Shown one piece after another: positions 22,812-36,050 of a stretch of 64,000 nt of DNA. The position numbers and the translations under genes were made by a program. Within the stretch, counting starts at the first letter, position 1. The number at the start of each line of letters is the position of its first letter. The notes beneath the pieces are model-generated. The model did not search any database, was not told where the DNA came from, and saw nothing but the letters and a program-made list of their open reading frames with translations. The DNA is from Puffinus mauretanicus (lineage: Eukaryota > Chordata > Aves > Procellariiformes > Procellariidae), in the NCBI GenBank assembly GCA_023333565.1, contig JAJKFH010002863.1:62001-126000 (forward strand), read 5' to 3'.

Positions 22812-25759
22812 GGCTTTTCACAATGGGCTGTGTAAATGGGGATGGTGGGAGGCTTCGCCTCTGTAAGACTGCAAAAATTGTGCCTTTTTGATGAATATAG
22901 TATTAAAACTTTTCTTTGTTGAGTTTTTGGACATGGAGAAGTTTCCAATAGCTAGGAATGGCTGTAGAAAGCCAAGACTTGGGAGGCTGTGTAGTTACTA
23001 CATATTCCTCATCTTTCATAAGACAGGCTTATCTACAGGCTGCAATTCTGCATGAGCCAAACACTTAGGCTTGGTAACTGACTTCTGCTGCTTCCCTTTC
23101 CCTTTTCTGGAGCTCTGCCTGAAGGACAGTCAGCCACACTTTCTGTGGTGACTGCTAAGGGTGAGTTTCTCCTGACCCTTTTTGAACAGACACTTCGGGT
23201 AGTTTTAAATGTAAATAATTTAATAGACTCTAGCCAGCAGTTGCTAAGGCTAATGCAACCATAGCATCTTGTTTGTAAAATAACAACCAAGCCAAATGTA
23301 TTCAGTCCTGAGGCGTTTGCCATGACGTACACATACGATTTAACAACCTCCCCCCCCAGAATGCTGCATTACAAAACAATAGCTAACATGTACTTGTGGG
23401 GTAGTTGTATCTGCAGAAATCTAGAATACAGAGTTTCCCAAGTAGTATAGCACAGATAACATTTGTTGTCACAGTATTTGTGCTTTTAATTTTTTGAGAG
23501 AGTAGTTTTCTGTGTGAAAAGGATTTATCAAGACAGTGAATATTGTTGTGTTGTGTCTTATGCCTCATTGTCAAATAACAGAATCACATGTCGACCACTG
23601 CACCTGCACATACCCTTTATTTTATGTTTTGAGGCATGAAAAGGAACAATTCTGTGGTATCCCATATTGAGACGTATGGAGCTGGCTTCAAGGCAGCACA
23701 GACCTGTATGAAATGAGAAAGTTTGAGGGCTTTGTGAACTTTTATAGAGGATCAGAAGAAAGCTGTTTGGCACAGGTGTTTCTGTAATTGTGATACACTG
23801 GAAAAATTCAGCATGTTCAAGGGCACTTATGCTGTGGCTACAGCTGTTCCAACTCATACTTCTGCATGGACGATGTGGTGTTTTAGTGTTAGCACACTTG
23901 GTTGTGTAATATAAAACAAGTAGGAAAGGGAATATTAGTTAGACCAAGGTGGTGCTCTTTCTTTTTTGTTGTTTTATGAGTTTTTATCCCTTCTCATAGA
24001 AATGCCACTGGCAAAAACTGTGTCATGACAAAGTGACTGGGGTGGAGAATGGCCAGATATCTCCTAACACCTCCGCTTCTCCCTGCTGTTCATCTTCATG
24101 TGCCACTTGGTTTCCCTGAGCTAGGAAGCATAAAGCACAAATGCAGAGGGAGAGACCAGCGTGGGGATGTTTTGAATCTCTCCTGCGGCACTGAAGTATG
24201 GCAGTATGAGTTATTCTTTTTCCCCCTGGCCTGCAGTTTGTTCCTGTGCATTTAAAAGAAAAGGGGTCTTGAACTCCAAGGCAATTGGGTTGCACAGAAC
24301 TGGTTTCAAATCTATCAGGGTTGTATTGTGTGCATCTGGTGATCTGAATTCATTTCAAAACAGGCACTGGCGTTATCATTGCTGCTATTTTCTGACCTTT
24401 CTATACAGAGCAACAGGTTTATTTCACACAGAGAAGGAGGATATGGTCCTTGCCTACAGGCGAGTCTAGTCTGTGCTGGAAAAGGCATTTATGCAGTCTG
24501 TACTCTGTGCTTGCAGTTGGCTGTTGCTGGGATGGGTGCTGGCTCAGGAAGACCTGTCTGAGTGGCCAGTCTGGTCCTCTACCTACCTGCGTTCTCTGGA
24601 TGATAGTGAGGTTATTCTGCAGTATACTAATCCTAAAATGAGATTGTGCATCTGTAGTCACTTATGCATTTCCACAGCAATTTGAGAGAAATTTAACAGT
24701 GGGTGGTAGACTTTATTCCTAGTAGGTCTATGAACAGTGAAGCTACTGAAATACACTTTCTTACAGAGCAGTATTTTGTGGTTAGATTCCCTAGTGTCTA
24801 ATAAGTTACAGACTCACGCCACAGCTTTTCCAGGGACACTGATAGGAGCTATTTTCTTATTCTGGCTATCTGTTTTCATGAAGCTCTTGAAGAAGAAACT
24901 TGACATCTCTGAGAGTAACTCCCTTCTGCCGTGTTGGTTAATTAAACTGGGTAATGGCTTCAAAAGCTTTGAAGGATGGCCAAAGTCGCTGAGAGAGAAA
25001 TACACAGATGCATAAGCATGTGCACAGACACACACATACACAGAATGCTCACCATAATTAGGCTAATAAGCTTAATTTTGCTAGAAAAAAGATGCTCAAA
25101 ATATAAAAAGAGAATAAGGAACAAAGTTGGTGAACTAACAGGCGAAATTCTGTGGCATAAACAAAAACTTAGCTTGAGTTAGATCTGATTCTTCTGATGC
25201 TTCTCGTTCTTTTTTCATTAATCTTGATGTGTCTATAAGAATTTAAGTGTCATTCATTGTCTTATTCACAGTGGTGTAAGTGAACAGTGAATCAGACCCA
25301 GTGGGATGAACAGAGTGTCTCTGCTGTAACCATCAGCGTTGAGACATACAGGAAGGGTACATTTTTGGACACTTTTAATATAAAATCCACCGTCATTTTG
25401 GAGGCCAAGCCTTTTGCAGGAACTTCAGTGCAGTGATGCCAATTTATGCCAGATGCCAAGCAAATGAAGAGCTTTAGCTTACTGATTGTAACATTCACTC
25501 AACTTGTTTATAATTTTCATTATACCTAGAGTGACACTTGACGGACTTCATAGGATGTTTGGAATTAATATCATCTGACTTTCATTTTAAAAAGTTAGAC
25601 GTTTAGTATGCATTAGTTGACTAGCCTCCTAAGGGAGAGAAAAAGGAAGAGGGCAGTGATGATTTTAGGGTGGAAGAAATTGCACTTTGGAGGTACCTTT
25701 GTAGGCAGCCTAGACTAGTAACTCAAATTAGATACACTGCATTTGAATTGCTAATGTAA
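22812..25759. other. Intergenic sequence, nothing specific recognised
   Basis: No coding frame above about 100 codons and no clear repeat. The segment 25255-25312 (GTGGTGTAAGTGAACAGTGA and following) resembles a dispersed old amniote repeat family, at low confidence. Confidence 0.4.
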
Positions 25760-25796
25760 GCCTTTGCTGACACACCTAGAGCCTTTGCTGACACAC
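25760..25796 (+). repeat. Short tandem duplication
   Basis: GCCTTTGCTGACACAC occurs at 25760-25775 and again at 25781-25796, a 21-base period with identical 16-base units. It looks like a recent local duplication. Confidence 0.8.
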
Positions 25797-28700
25797 ATGG
25801 ACTATGTTGAAAAGGTCTTACCCAGAGATTCCCAAACTTAATACAGCTTGAAACATCTTACTTCTTACGAAGTATCTACCTGTTATCATGCGCTTGGGGA
25901 TTTTATTCCTTTTCAAAGATTTGCAAGTTGTTGATGATGGAATAATTCCTGTTGTTGGTGTGGGTTTCACTCATGGCGTTAACATGTTCTGCTTCTCATG
26001 CATCTACATGGCAAATTGAGTGATCATCCTTCACAAGATACTCATGGTACCCAAATGTTTCTAGAGTTCTATCACGTTATGGGTATGAATGACTGTGTAT
26101 TACTTTTCCCAAAGAACAGTTCTGAAGTGCAGAAACTTTGAGAAACTGTTTTTTGTCACAGTATTGTCTCTCCTTTAAACAATGTTTCTCATTAGATGGC
26201 TCCATCAATCTTCTTAGAGAAAGGTGATAATATCTTATCACAACACACAGAAGGTAACATCCATCTTCCATTTCTGTCTCATGATTCATACCATTTGTAT
26301 TTGCAGTTTCAGTGTGGTTAGAGGTTGACAGATACACAATAGGACTTTTTCTAAAAAGGTAGTGAGTTTTATTATTTATATAGGACAGAATGATATTGTG
26401 TTTATTTAATAGGCATTTCTTTTATCAAATCTCCTGTATTTTCTCTTAAAGAATCATATGGATAATCAAGTAAAATTGTAAGACCACTTACACACAACTT
26501 ATAATAACTTAACAAAAGTTAACAATAATAGCATATCACTTATTAAACCTGTAAAAACCACAGCAGACTGGTAATCTTGCTGCTGATGATAAATTGAACT
26601 TTTCCATTTCTACTACTACACTAATAGAGAGGAAGGGTTAAAGACCAGCCACTCTGTATGCGTTGAATATTTTACCCTTTCCTGGACTGGAAATATGTTA
26701 TTTTCTATTTATTCTTATTCCTTTAGCAGACATGCATATAAAAAGGCTACCTCTTATTTTATGAACGTATGGTTGGTGCACACATCTGTTCATTTAACTG
26801 TACTGTACTGTTGTCCTACAGCTGTCTTTGGGGTATTACATTAAAGCAAAATCAGTCCTGCAAAACCAGCTTACTCCATTTGCTTCTTTCCTCTCTCTGA
26901 GTTTGCCTCATCTCCTGTATGTATCTTCTAGACTTATTTGATTATTTAAGTTCATTCAAAGTTAAACTTTATTGTCAGATATTTTTCGGGCACCCCACAA
27001 TAAAAGCATCCTGGTATATTTTACATCCAGATGAATATGGCAAATTAGCATTTTATTTGGACCAGTAAAGTTCTGTATCACTCTGCCTATAATGATCTTC
27101 TCCTAAAAAAAAAAGAAGAAAAAAATCAGAAGTTGAACTTAATGTCTTGTCAGACAGTAAAATCAAAGCTAACTGCTCTGTAAGCGGGTTCGTGACGATT
27201 CAGAGATCTATGTTGTAAGATCCCAATCTAGTAAACAGTTACAATAATACTAAGATATTTGCCCATGGGCCTTTAAAAGAGATGCAAATGTGGCTGACCT
27301 TCCTGCCTCCTCTTGTGCGACCTGACATACAAGGAATATTCTGGAAGAATCAATGAAGTGAACAGTAGTAAAGCCAGAGAGCAGAAACCTGACCTCAGAG
27401 ATGATAAGCATGCTGTGAATGCTTTGACAGAAAGGCAGGGAGGCAGACAGAGTTCAGATATAAAGAGTTTCACGGAAGGAAGGCTGCAGGCAAAACTGAA
27501 AAGAGAATCCACAGAAGACAATTAGGAAGAAATGTTGTCAGCATTGACGCTGAAGTGGGAGAGAAGGGAGAAGGAGAGAAACTGTATCTATGGGCAATGG
27601 AAAGGATACGAAATCCCGATGCTGCGTGTGAGACGTTCAAATTAGGCTGTGAACCATGAGTTGAGCATAAGATAGAGCTTGGATTATCTGCAGTCCTAGC
27701 AATTACAGCAGCGGTAGGAGATGTTGGCAGGTGTTTTGCCAATGGTGTCTGAGCAAACAGGATGAAATGAAGGAAGACGGGAATGAAGTGATTCTACTAT
27801 CGGAGGGAGTTTATAGTGAGGAAAGAATGATTTTTTTTTCTTCAGGTGCGCTATTGAGAAAACATCAAAACATTCAAACAACAATTACTGGAGATGGCTG
27901 GAGAAAAAGGAGGCGAAGATGTTATAGTTCAAAAAGCCAGGTAGTAGGAGGGCAAGTGATGTATATTACGAACATCTTACTGAGCCAGCAAAGAGACAAG
28001 GTGGAGAGAGATCCAGAAGGAGCAAGGCATGGCTGAAGACAATGTTTCTAGAAGAATAGTGAAGAGGGAAATGACTATGATGCTTTGCCCTTATAAAGAA
28101 CATACTGAAGCAAATGTTTATGGTGTGAATTGGGGTCTGAGGAGGAACACTGTCTATGAGGCTGCTAATTTCCTTCCATACATGAATTTACCTTGCTCCC
28201 AAGCTGCTGGGTCTCAAGTTGTACTCAGAGGCCCAGATTCATCTTGCCTAAACATGGGTAGGAAGTATTTGTGACAATGCCAAACTGAGGTTCTAAGTCG
28301 GGGATCCCATCACCTCGCATTCTCTTTTCAGTCAAATAAATGAGAGATTACACTTAATAGCAATGGCAATGGATTAGGGCCAAGGTCTCTGTTCTGCATG
28401 GAGGGGGCATGGACAAGACTCGGGATTGTGCCTGTCAAGACTTGAGATCATGCATCTGCCTATCATACTTTATTTAAGGGAGATCTGGATGTTTAAATGT
28501 ATCTTGTAGTGTAGTTTCACTATAATAATTGAGTTAGTTATATGCTTTACTGTCACAAATTTTGAACCTATAATTAATTAGAAATGACCAAAAGGCAATA
28601 TGTCACTTCCCAAGTTTATAAAGGCTGGAAAATATTTTAAATTTAAATCAGCAAAAAAGAGGGTGGGGCAGTGGGGGGAAAATATGAACAAATATTTCAC

Positions 28701-29420
28701 AAAGGGGTAAGAAATCAACTCCTAGCCACATAGCCATGAAAAAAAAAATCTATCCATAGCGAATTACCAGGGTCCTGCATTATTGTGGAAGGCAAGGAAG
28801 AATAACTCTAATATTACACAACACATTTGTTTTCACATGTTTAATTGGATTTTGTAGAAATGGAAAAATAATTTGTTTTTATGGAACTACTATCAGTCTG
28901 TAACCCAAAACCTCTTTCAATATTTAAATGTTTTAATATAAACCATTCATACTGGACTAAGTAAAAAAATATGTCCAAAATGGAAATAATCCAGATAATA
29001 TGCTCTGCTTTCTTTTACAAGCCTCAAATAGCTTCCATTTTACTAACAGTTTTATATCTGTATAAATGTAGGTAGGAAATGTTTGTAACTCAAAGATGTA
29101 TGGCTACTTTTTACATTACTGAATGGGTTGTATGCCAGCAGTATGTTAGGCACATTATACCTCAGTCTGACTGACTGTGGTGTTGATTTCTTTGTAGAGT
29201 CATCAGAGAGTTACAAAAAGCCATCTTTTGAAAGCCATCGAGGATTACTTTGTCATCAGACCAGTTGGATCTCATCTGGACCGCTTGTCATCAGCTTGCT
29301 GCAATCGTTTATTGTGTTGTCACAAGCATAGGCAACCTTTTCTGAGGTTTGGCCTTTAGCTGATTGTGTAGCATTCTCTGTTAATCCAGCGGAGGATTGC
29401 GAGAGCGCTGATCTGAACTA
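25797..29420. other. Intergenic sequence with a purine-biased stretch
   Basis: No gene supported. From about 27310 to 28070 the plus strand is strongly purine-rich (many GAGAAGG, GGAGAAAA units), unlike its flanks. The longest frame there is 101 codons with no domain. Confidence 0.4.
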
Positions 29421-30317
29421 GAATCACAGAATCACAGAATCATAGAATCAGTAAGGTTGGAAAAGACCTTTAAGATCATCGAGTCCAACTGTCAATCCAA
29501 CACACCATGCCCACTACACCATGTCCCTAAGGGCCTCATCTACACGTCTTTTAAATACCTCCAGGGATGGTGACTCAACCACTTCCCTGGGCAGCCTATA
29601 AGGCCTGATCACTCTTTCAGTAAAGAAATTTCTCCTAATGTCCAATCTAAACCTCCCTAAGGCAACTTGAGGCCATTTCCTCCTATATCGCTTGCACTTG
29701 GCAGAGAGACCAACACCCAGCTGGCTACAACCTCCTTTCGGTAGTTGTAGAAGCGATGAGTCTCCCTCAGCCTCCTCTTCTCCAGACTAAACAACCCAGT
29801 TCCCTCAGCCGCTCCTCATAAGACTTGTGCTCCAGGCCCTTCACCAGCTTCGTTGCCCTTCTCTGGACACGCTCCAGCACCTCCATGTCCTTCTTGTAGT
29901 GAGGGGCCCAAAACTGAACACGGTATTCGAGGTGCGGCCTCACCAGTGCCTCCTGCTCCTGCTGGCCACACTATTTCTGATACAGGCCAGGATGCCATTG
30001 GCCTTCTTGGCCACCTGGGCACACTGCCGGCTCATGTTCAGCCGGCTGTCAACCAGCACCCCCAGGTCCTTTTCCTCTGGGCAGCTTTCCAGCCACTCTT
30101 CCCAAGCCTGTAGCGTTGCCTGGGGTTGTTGTGGCCGAAGTGCAGGACCCGACACTTGGCCTTGTTGAACCTCATACAGTTGGCCTCAGCCCATCGATCC
30201 AGCCTGTCCAGGTCCCTCTGCAGAGCCTTCCTACCCTCCAGCAGATCAACACTCCCGCCCAGCTTGGTGTCATCTGCAAACTTACTGAGGGAGCACTCGA
30301 TCCCCTCGTCCAACTAG
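29421..30317 (-). mobile_element. CR1 LINE, 5'-truncated copy
   Basis: Non-LTR retrotransposon in minus orientation. The 3' end (29422-29455) shows the typical CR1 tail of ATTCTGTGATTCT-like 8-mer repeats on the minus strand. Translated minus-strand pieces match the reverse transcriptase C-terminal half: [12 protein letters not shown] with the catalytic ADD motif (FADD), [45 protein letters not shown], then a RPHLEY-like segment. These lie in different frames, so the copy carries frameshifts and is dead. A full CR1 is about 4.5 kb; only the last 0.9 kb is here. AACTAG occurs at both borders (29416-29421 and 30312-30317), a possible 6-base target duplication. Confidence 0.93.
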
Positions 30318-33300
30318 TAAGCAAATAGAGATTTTTGTTGAGGGGAACATCAAAAGTTAAGGACACACTAGGCACAATTCTGCAAAACTTCGAAACGTCT
30401 TTCTTTGGAACCTCTCAAATCACAGGGCAAAATTTTTTTTAAAAAAATTGAACATTATCTTATACTGAATGTAGTTCCACCGAAACAATTGATACTATTT
30501 ATAGAGCCAAATGCGAGTGCTGTAGAGCTGGTTGGTGGGAACTGTGCAGACACCTCTACAGCATTTTATAAGGCCTTTGAATTGGCTCTTACAGCTCTTG
30601 TGAGTGACACAGTTGTAGCCGAATCCAGAGTATGCATGTGGATTCACGTTGAAAACCATGCTTAGAGTCCCAAGTAATGTTGCGGAAAGAGGACTTCCTT
30701 CTCTTGAGTGCAAACAGTATTTTTTTATTTTAAGTCACATATCTGACTTTCTGGCAGAGGTCAGACTTGGTGAACCTACCAAATGAATAGCTAGAATAGA
30801 CGTTTTTTATTTAGAAGCACAGCTATTGTCTACTTGTCATCCATTCCCTGGGCACATGCAAGGACCAACACTGCTGTCCCAAGATATAATTTTTTTTGTC
30901 AGTTTGGATTGTCTCATTTATCCTTATTCCTACACTGGATACTAAGATTAACTTCACAAAAAATTAATAGTCTAAACCTGAGGCATTGTTCTGAGATCGT
31001 AGGAGTCAATGATTCTCCGTACTGTGAAATATCATACTATATGAGGAACTCCAGATGAAAAAAACCCTTTTTGTTAAGTAGGAGAAGCCAAAGGAAGTGT
31101 TTGGATACGTGAGAAGAAAAAGATGCTTAAAAAAACTCTCCAGAGAAAGAGCCTTCTGACTGCAGTCTTGACTGACTCTGGAGTCTCAGATAGTGATCAC
31201 CAGCAGAAAGGCTCTCCACCAAGTGTGCCTCGGCCCTGGAGGACCACGGTAGTCCATGCAAGTTGCACACACCAAGAATAGAGGGCCATCCAAACCAGGT
31301 CAGGGACTGTGACGAATGCTTCTTAGTGATGCTAAATAGCTCTCAGATCTTGCTATGTCCAGATATTAGTACTGTCTCCCATCTTTCTTCTTTCTCCTTC
31401 AAACATTTTTTTCCCCAAAACCCAAATGCATCTAATGGCAAATGTTAAACAAGTTTCTATGTAGTTAAAGGTGGAGAAAGGGTAACTTCCTCATTTATCT
31501 AATAAGGACAGTGTGGGCAGGAAAAACAGGCAAGCTGGAAGGACATAGTTTACATTCTACTCAACAATGTTGTTAAAATCAGTTTAGAGGCAAAACTTAC
31601 AGACCCCTACAGGAGACAATTTTCTACTATTTAACTTACACTTGCAAAATCTTTTGAGATCTTCAGCAAAAAATCTCTATTATAAGTCATTTAAACTGTA
31701 AATCATGGTATTACTACATTTGAAATAGCCCAGTTGTTTAGGGACATCAGTTTAGAAACACCTTTTGTCTTTAAATTTCAAATAGAAGGTATGATTTTGT
31801 GGAATATATTTCTCTAACTGCTGTATTATCTTGAGAGATTTTTATTTTTCCTTGTCTATGTTTTCAGTGAGGGAGGGCAGGAAGTCAGAAGTGATTCATA
31901 CCATTTTGGGATGTGCTGCTTTCTCTGATGACATCTGATTACAAAGCTGGGCCCACTTGTTAGCAAGAACATCACAGAGGATGTTTTCATCTCCATCCTC
32001 TTATTAATCACTTCTTAGTTCTTGTAAATAATCTACGCAAGTACATCCTTAATACGTCATAGGCACTCTAATGAATAACTGGGTTTAGCTTTGAGAAATG
32101 TAGCCCAGAAATTTTTATATGTATTTTCTCACCATTGTGGCCCTTTTCTTTCCATTCTGTTTAATTTGTCTGAGGCAATTGTTTTGAATTTTATTTTTGC
32201 AGTTATTTTAAAATGTATTTCCACCCCCAAAAGAGGGGCTTAGTCAGAGAAGCATGCTTTTAAAAATCAGGAAACGTGTATAAAAAGAAATCTATTAAAC
32301 AATGTTTGTCTGGGTTCTCGCTGATATTTTTACTACAATTTTTGAAACTGTTGGTATTTTTAATGAGGGTTTTTTCCATCCATCTGCTTCTTCAGCTTGA
32401 TTTTGCAGAAAAGATATAAATCCTGCATTTATGACATCACAGTTTGTTGCCATGGAATTTACTATGCTATCACACACTGTTATGATTACACAACAGTTTC
32501 AAATCAGATGATAAAATACATTCCAAGTGAGAAAACATGTCTTTAAGTCAAGAAATATAAATGGGAGAAATAAATCACCCTTCTTAAGTGCTGAGCACCA
32601 GCCTGATGCTACACAGACGCAGAATGAGGCAGTTTTTTACTTCACAGAGCTCCCAGCCTGATGCAGACAGAGGCATTACAGAAGAGTAATGTAAGAAGAC
32701 TTGCAATATGCCTGGCAGGAATATAGACTTCAATCATTTATGAGACTGACAGTTGTTGCAGTTGTGTTGGAGGAAGGGGCTGATGAAAAAAGACAGAAAG
32801 AGATTGGAGAGCCACTGGAGTTAGAGGTACTCTATGCACTTCAGAAGCAGGATGAGCTAAGAAAAAATAGAGTGAGTTCATATATACAAAGGCAAAGTTG
32901 CTCCATCACTGTGAGCAAGTGACTGGAGCATGGAATGTACTTCATGACGTTGGAGGGGTGGCAAAGCAGTGGAAGGAGTCTGGGCAGGGCAGAAAGCACT
33001 GAGAGAGAGTCAGTGGATATTAGGGCAGAGGTGTAACCGCAGCTCTGTTGTGCAAACTTTGAAGGGCTGACTGCACCCTGGCACAGGAAGGATAGTGAGG
33101 AATTCAAAGGGATGAGCACTGCGTTCTTGAATAGTGAGAATAGGAAACGAGTCTGGGCAAATGAGAACAAAGAGAAGGAGAATAAGAGAGAAAGATTGTG
33201 GAAGTTGGTATAAAAAGTGACTAAGGCACAAGTAAGGCTTTTAGTGGCAGAAATGAGAAAGAATGCTGGAAGAACGCGGAGGAAAAACAATAGGATTTTT

Positions 33301-34074
33301 CAGGAGTTTGGCTATGAAGGGAATTCAGGTAGAGACACAGAACAGGAAACCTCTCATGCACGTATAAACAGAGCTACAAAGGTATGAGCTTACTGAACGC
33401 TTGGGATCCTGTTTGAAAACCCAAGACAGAGGAAAAATAAGATGCTGATTAAAATACTGAGAAAGCAGTGGATGGAAAACAAAGGCAGGCTGCATTTGAG
33501 ATGATAACCAGGAAATAGTCAGGATATATCAGTGTGGCAGTGGAGAGAAGTGGAAATGTGGGGAAACTAGGGAAGGAGGTGCCTGAGTAACTGGAAGAGG
33601 AGCTGTGGGCCCAGCTGCCCTCCCACGGGTAGAGTGTGATGTCTGTGCCATTTTCTACCCTGTGCTTTTGCTGTTGTCATGAGTCCTGCAGTTCCCTTGG
33701 GGAACAGAGTTCCCAACTAGCGAGTTAAAAATCTACTGAGTATTGACACAATTGAAAATAGAAGTGGCAGGACAGTACTGTGCATATACATTGCACATAC
33801 ATTACACGCACATACAGTGAACATGTTCTTTCCTCCCTCCTGTTCATAAGGGGCAGAAATTTTCCGCCTTGGTGCTAGACGACTTTTATTAGTGCAGAAT
33901 GATGAAACTATTTGCTAATACTTTTTATGCAGCCAATGCAGAAACCTGTAGCCATTTAGCATAAGTAAACCAGGCCATTCTTGCTTAAAACCTCTGACTT
34001 AGTTCAAAGCATACAGCCCATTTTACAGTGCCAGCCTCTCCCCAGCTTCGTGTGGTAGTGGCACTGCCACAGAC
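30318..34074. other. Intergenic sequence without a supported gene
   Basis: A second purine-biased stretch lies at about 32690-33620 on the plus strand. The complementary 149-codon frame (32841-33290, minus) is rich in Ser/Phe/Leu only because it reads the pyrimidine strand and is not credible. Nothing else is recognised. Confidence 0.4.
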
Positions 34075-34140
34075 ACATAGGGCCAGCTTCTTAGCTGCTA
34101 TCCACCGATTTAGGTACAGCTGTGCTAAGTCAAACCAGGA
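34075..34140. repeat. Old dispersed amniote repeat fragment
   Basis: GGGCCAGCTTCTTAGCTGC followed by CCGATTTAGGTACAGCTG resembles a widespread turtle/crocodilian repeat with a GGGCCAGATTCTCAGCTGG-like start. The family name is not certain. Confidence 0.35.
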
Positions 34141-35149
34141 AAGAATCAGATCTGCCATAACTATACATTTATAGATTTCTGTGGTGGGGCACTGTGTATG
34201 ATGCCTCCAACTAGGAGCTCTTGCAGTGGGAGGTGGGTCTACACAGACAGTGTTCAGTTCTCGTAATGCAGCCTTGAAGAGTTATCCTGAAAACTTTCTG
34301 GATAAGATGCACGAAATTAACTCGCCTGTCCTTTTCCTAAGGATGGTAATACATGAAAAAGAGTTATGTGCTTTATCAATAACAAAATGCAGACATAAAA
34401 TTTTGCAGGCCTATTGGAATACCTCTATAATACCTTTTAATTTTTTAAAAAAAAGCATTCATTACACTTGGTCTCATGTTAGCAACACATTCAAATGCTG
34501 GCACAAATTATTAATTCCTTTGGTGTTTTTGTAACACTGTTAACCATGATGAATTCATTTGGTACCAATATGGATGTCATAAGTACTTTATCAGATTTCC
34601 AACTCAATTCATGACTAATTACCTTTACCATTATTTTAAGGAGTTATCCAGATGTGCTTATGATAGAATTAAGGTAAACAATGACTGATGCTCAGAGGTT
34701 ATGATTAGAGCAGCTCTACACAATTTGACAAAACCTCATGTGCCTTTCAATATAAAGCATCTGCCAAGCCACATGTGCACCAGATTTCTCAAATTCCTTG
34801 TCACTCATTAATGCAGATGTAGCCCATATTTTAAAAGTCAATGTGTAGAAAGAAGATTTTTTTCAAAAACTAGGCAGGCTTCCTCTTCAAAACTCATGAA
34901 CTCTGTAACTGAAATTTTTAGTGACCCACCCGTTTGCTGATTGAAATACTGTTGTCATATGAAGTGGGTTTTTTCCACCCACTTCAGTACACCACTTCGA
35001 CACAGAAATAACATGCCTAAAAATGTATTTTCACAAAATGGTACAATTTAGGTATGAGAAAGGCCCATTACCTCAAACTGTCCAACTTCCTGCCTTTGTC
35101 AGGTTGTTTCCTACTTTAAAGTAACTAAGGTTTAGTAGGGCTAGTTCAC

Positions 35150-35310
35150 TCCAGTTTTGAAACTCTCCAAGGAGCCTAACCACTTCCCAGGGGAACTATT
35201 CCAAAACCTAATACGTCATAATGTCAGTACATAATTCAACCTAATTACTGCATATTTGGTGTTTACATCCTTTGAATATTTGAAGACGTTTACCGTGGTT
35301 GTTCTGCTTT
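35150..35310 (-). mobile_element. Ancient CR1-type LINE 3' fragment
   Basis: The plus strand follows the reverse complement of the amniote CR1 tail: AACTCTCCAAGGAGCCTAAC, then CACTTCCCAGG, a TTCCAAAACCTAAT segment, a CAACCTAATTACTGC segment and a TTTGAATATTTGAAGAC segment. Order is right but divergence is high. Confidence 0.5.
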
Positions 35311-35446
35311 TTATTTCTGCAGGCAAGTGCGTGGGAATTTTAATAAATTATTTAATAAATGTTGGACAACTTTGTTTACAAACTATCTGGGGAACATCTG
35401 ATACCTTTTGTTAACTACGTATTTGGGTTATGTGGTGGAAGAAGGC

Positions 35447-35503
35447 GGGGGGGGGGGTGGGTGGGGGAGGGGGGGTGGGGGGGGAGGCTACCAGGGGGTG
35501 GAA
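35447..35503 (+). repeat. G-rich, G-quadruplex-prone block
   Basis: Eleven consecutive G (35447-35457), followed by G runs of 3, 5, 7, 8 and 5 with one- to ten-base spacers. It satisfies the four-run quadruplex pattern several times over and stands in an AT-rich background. Confidence 0.85.
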
Positions 35504-36004
35504 TGACTGGTTTGCTACATTTAAAAGGGTGTGTCCAGCTCATCAAAGAGTGAAGAGAAGAAAAAGACATCTTTGTTTACCTTGGTCTTTAGTCCTGGTT
35601 TTCAAAGGTGCAGGAAGTCTAGACTTTGCAGACTGTCTAACTTGAAAGGACTGTGAACACAGCCCATCTAGAAACCTGGCCATCATTCTCATTTTGTGCT
35701 GCCACGCAGCTGCCATTATGAGGAGTCAGACATGAGGAATTAAGTGGGTTTTAAGCAATAAATGTTGATCATGTGAGATAGGAAAAAATTCTTCTGACTC
35801 ATAAAGACCACAGTCCTGATCAATAGTCAGTGGGAGCTCATGGTGATCCAGGACTTTACCCACAGTTTTACATGTGTTATTTCTGCTCACAAAATTAGTT
35901 ATGTAATTTCTTGCATCTAAAGTCTTTAGGTGATCCAGGTACATATTTTATCCATGCTCAGAATACCTTCAAGGCACTTCTCTTCTTTGACTGTGCCTTG
36001 TACA

Positions 36005-36050
36005 GAACCATAGAATCACATAATTGTTTGGTATAATGTTGGGCAACTGT
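36005..36050 (-). mobile_element. Short CR1 3'-tail fragment
   Basis: AACCATAGAATCACATAATT followed by GTTTGGTATAATGTTGG resembles the reverse complement of a CR1 tail plus the first bases of its 3' UTR. Only about 45 bases are recognisable. Confidence 0.4.

Noticed and set aside
29816..30328. Several plus- and minus-strand open frames
   Set aside because: All lie within the CR1 copy and are fragments or shadows of its dead reverse transcriptase.
32841..33290. 149-codon minus-strand frame with Phe/Leu/Ser runs resembling a membrane protein
   Set aside because: It is a reading of the pyrimidine strand of a purine-skewed segment, which automatically gives Phe, Leu and Ser.
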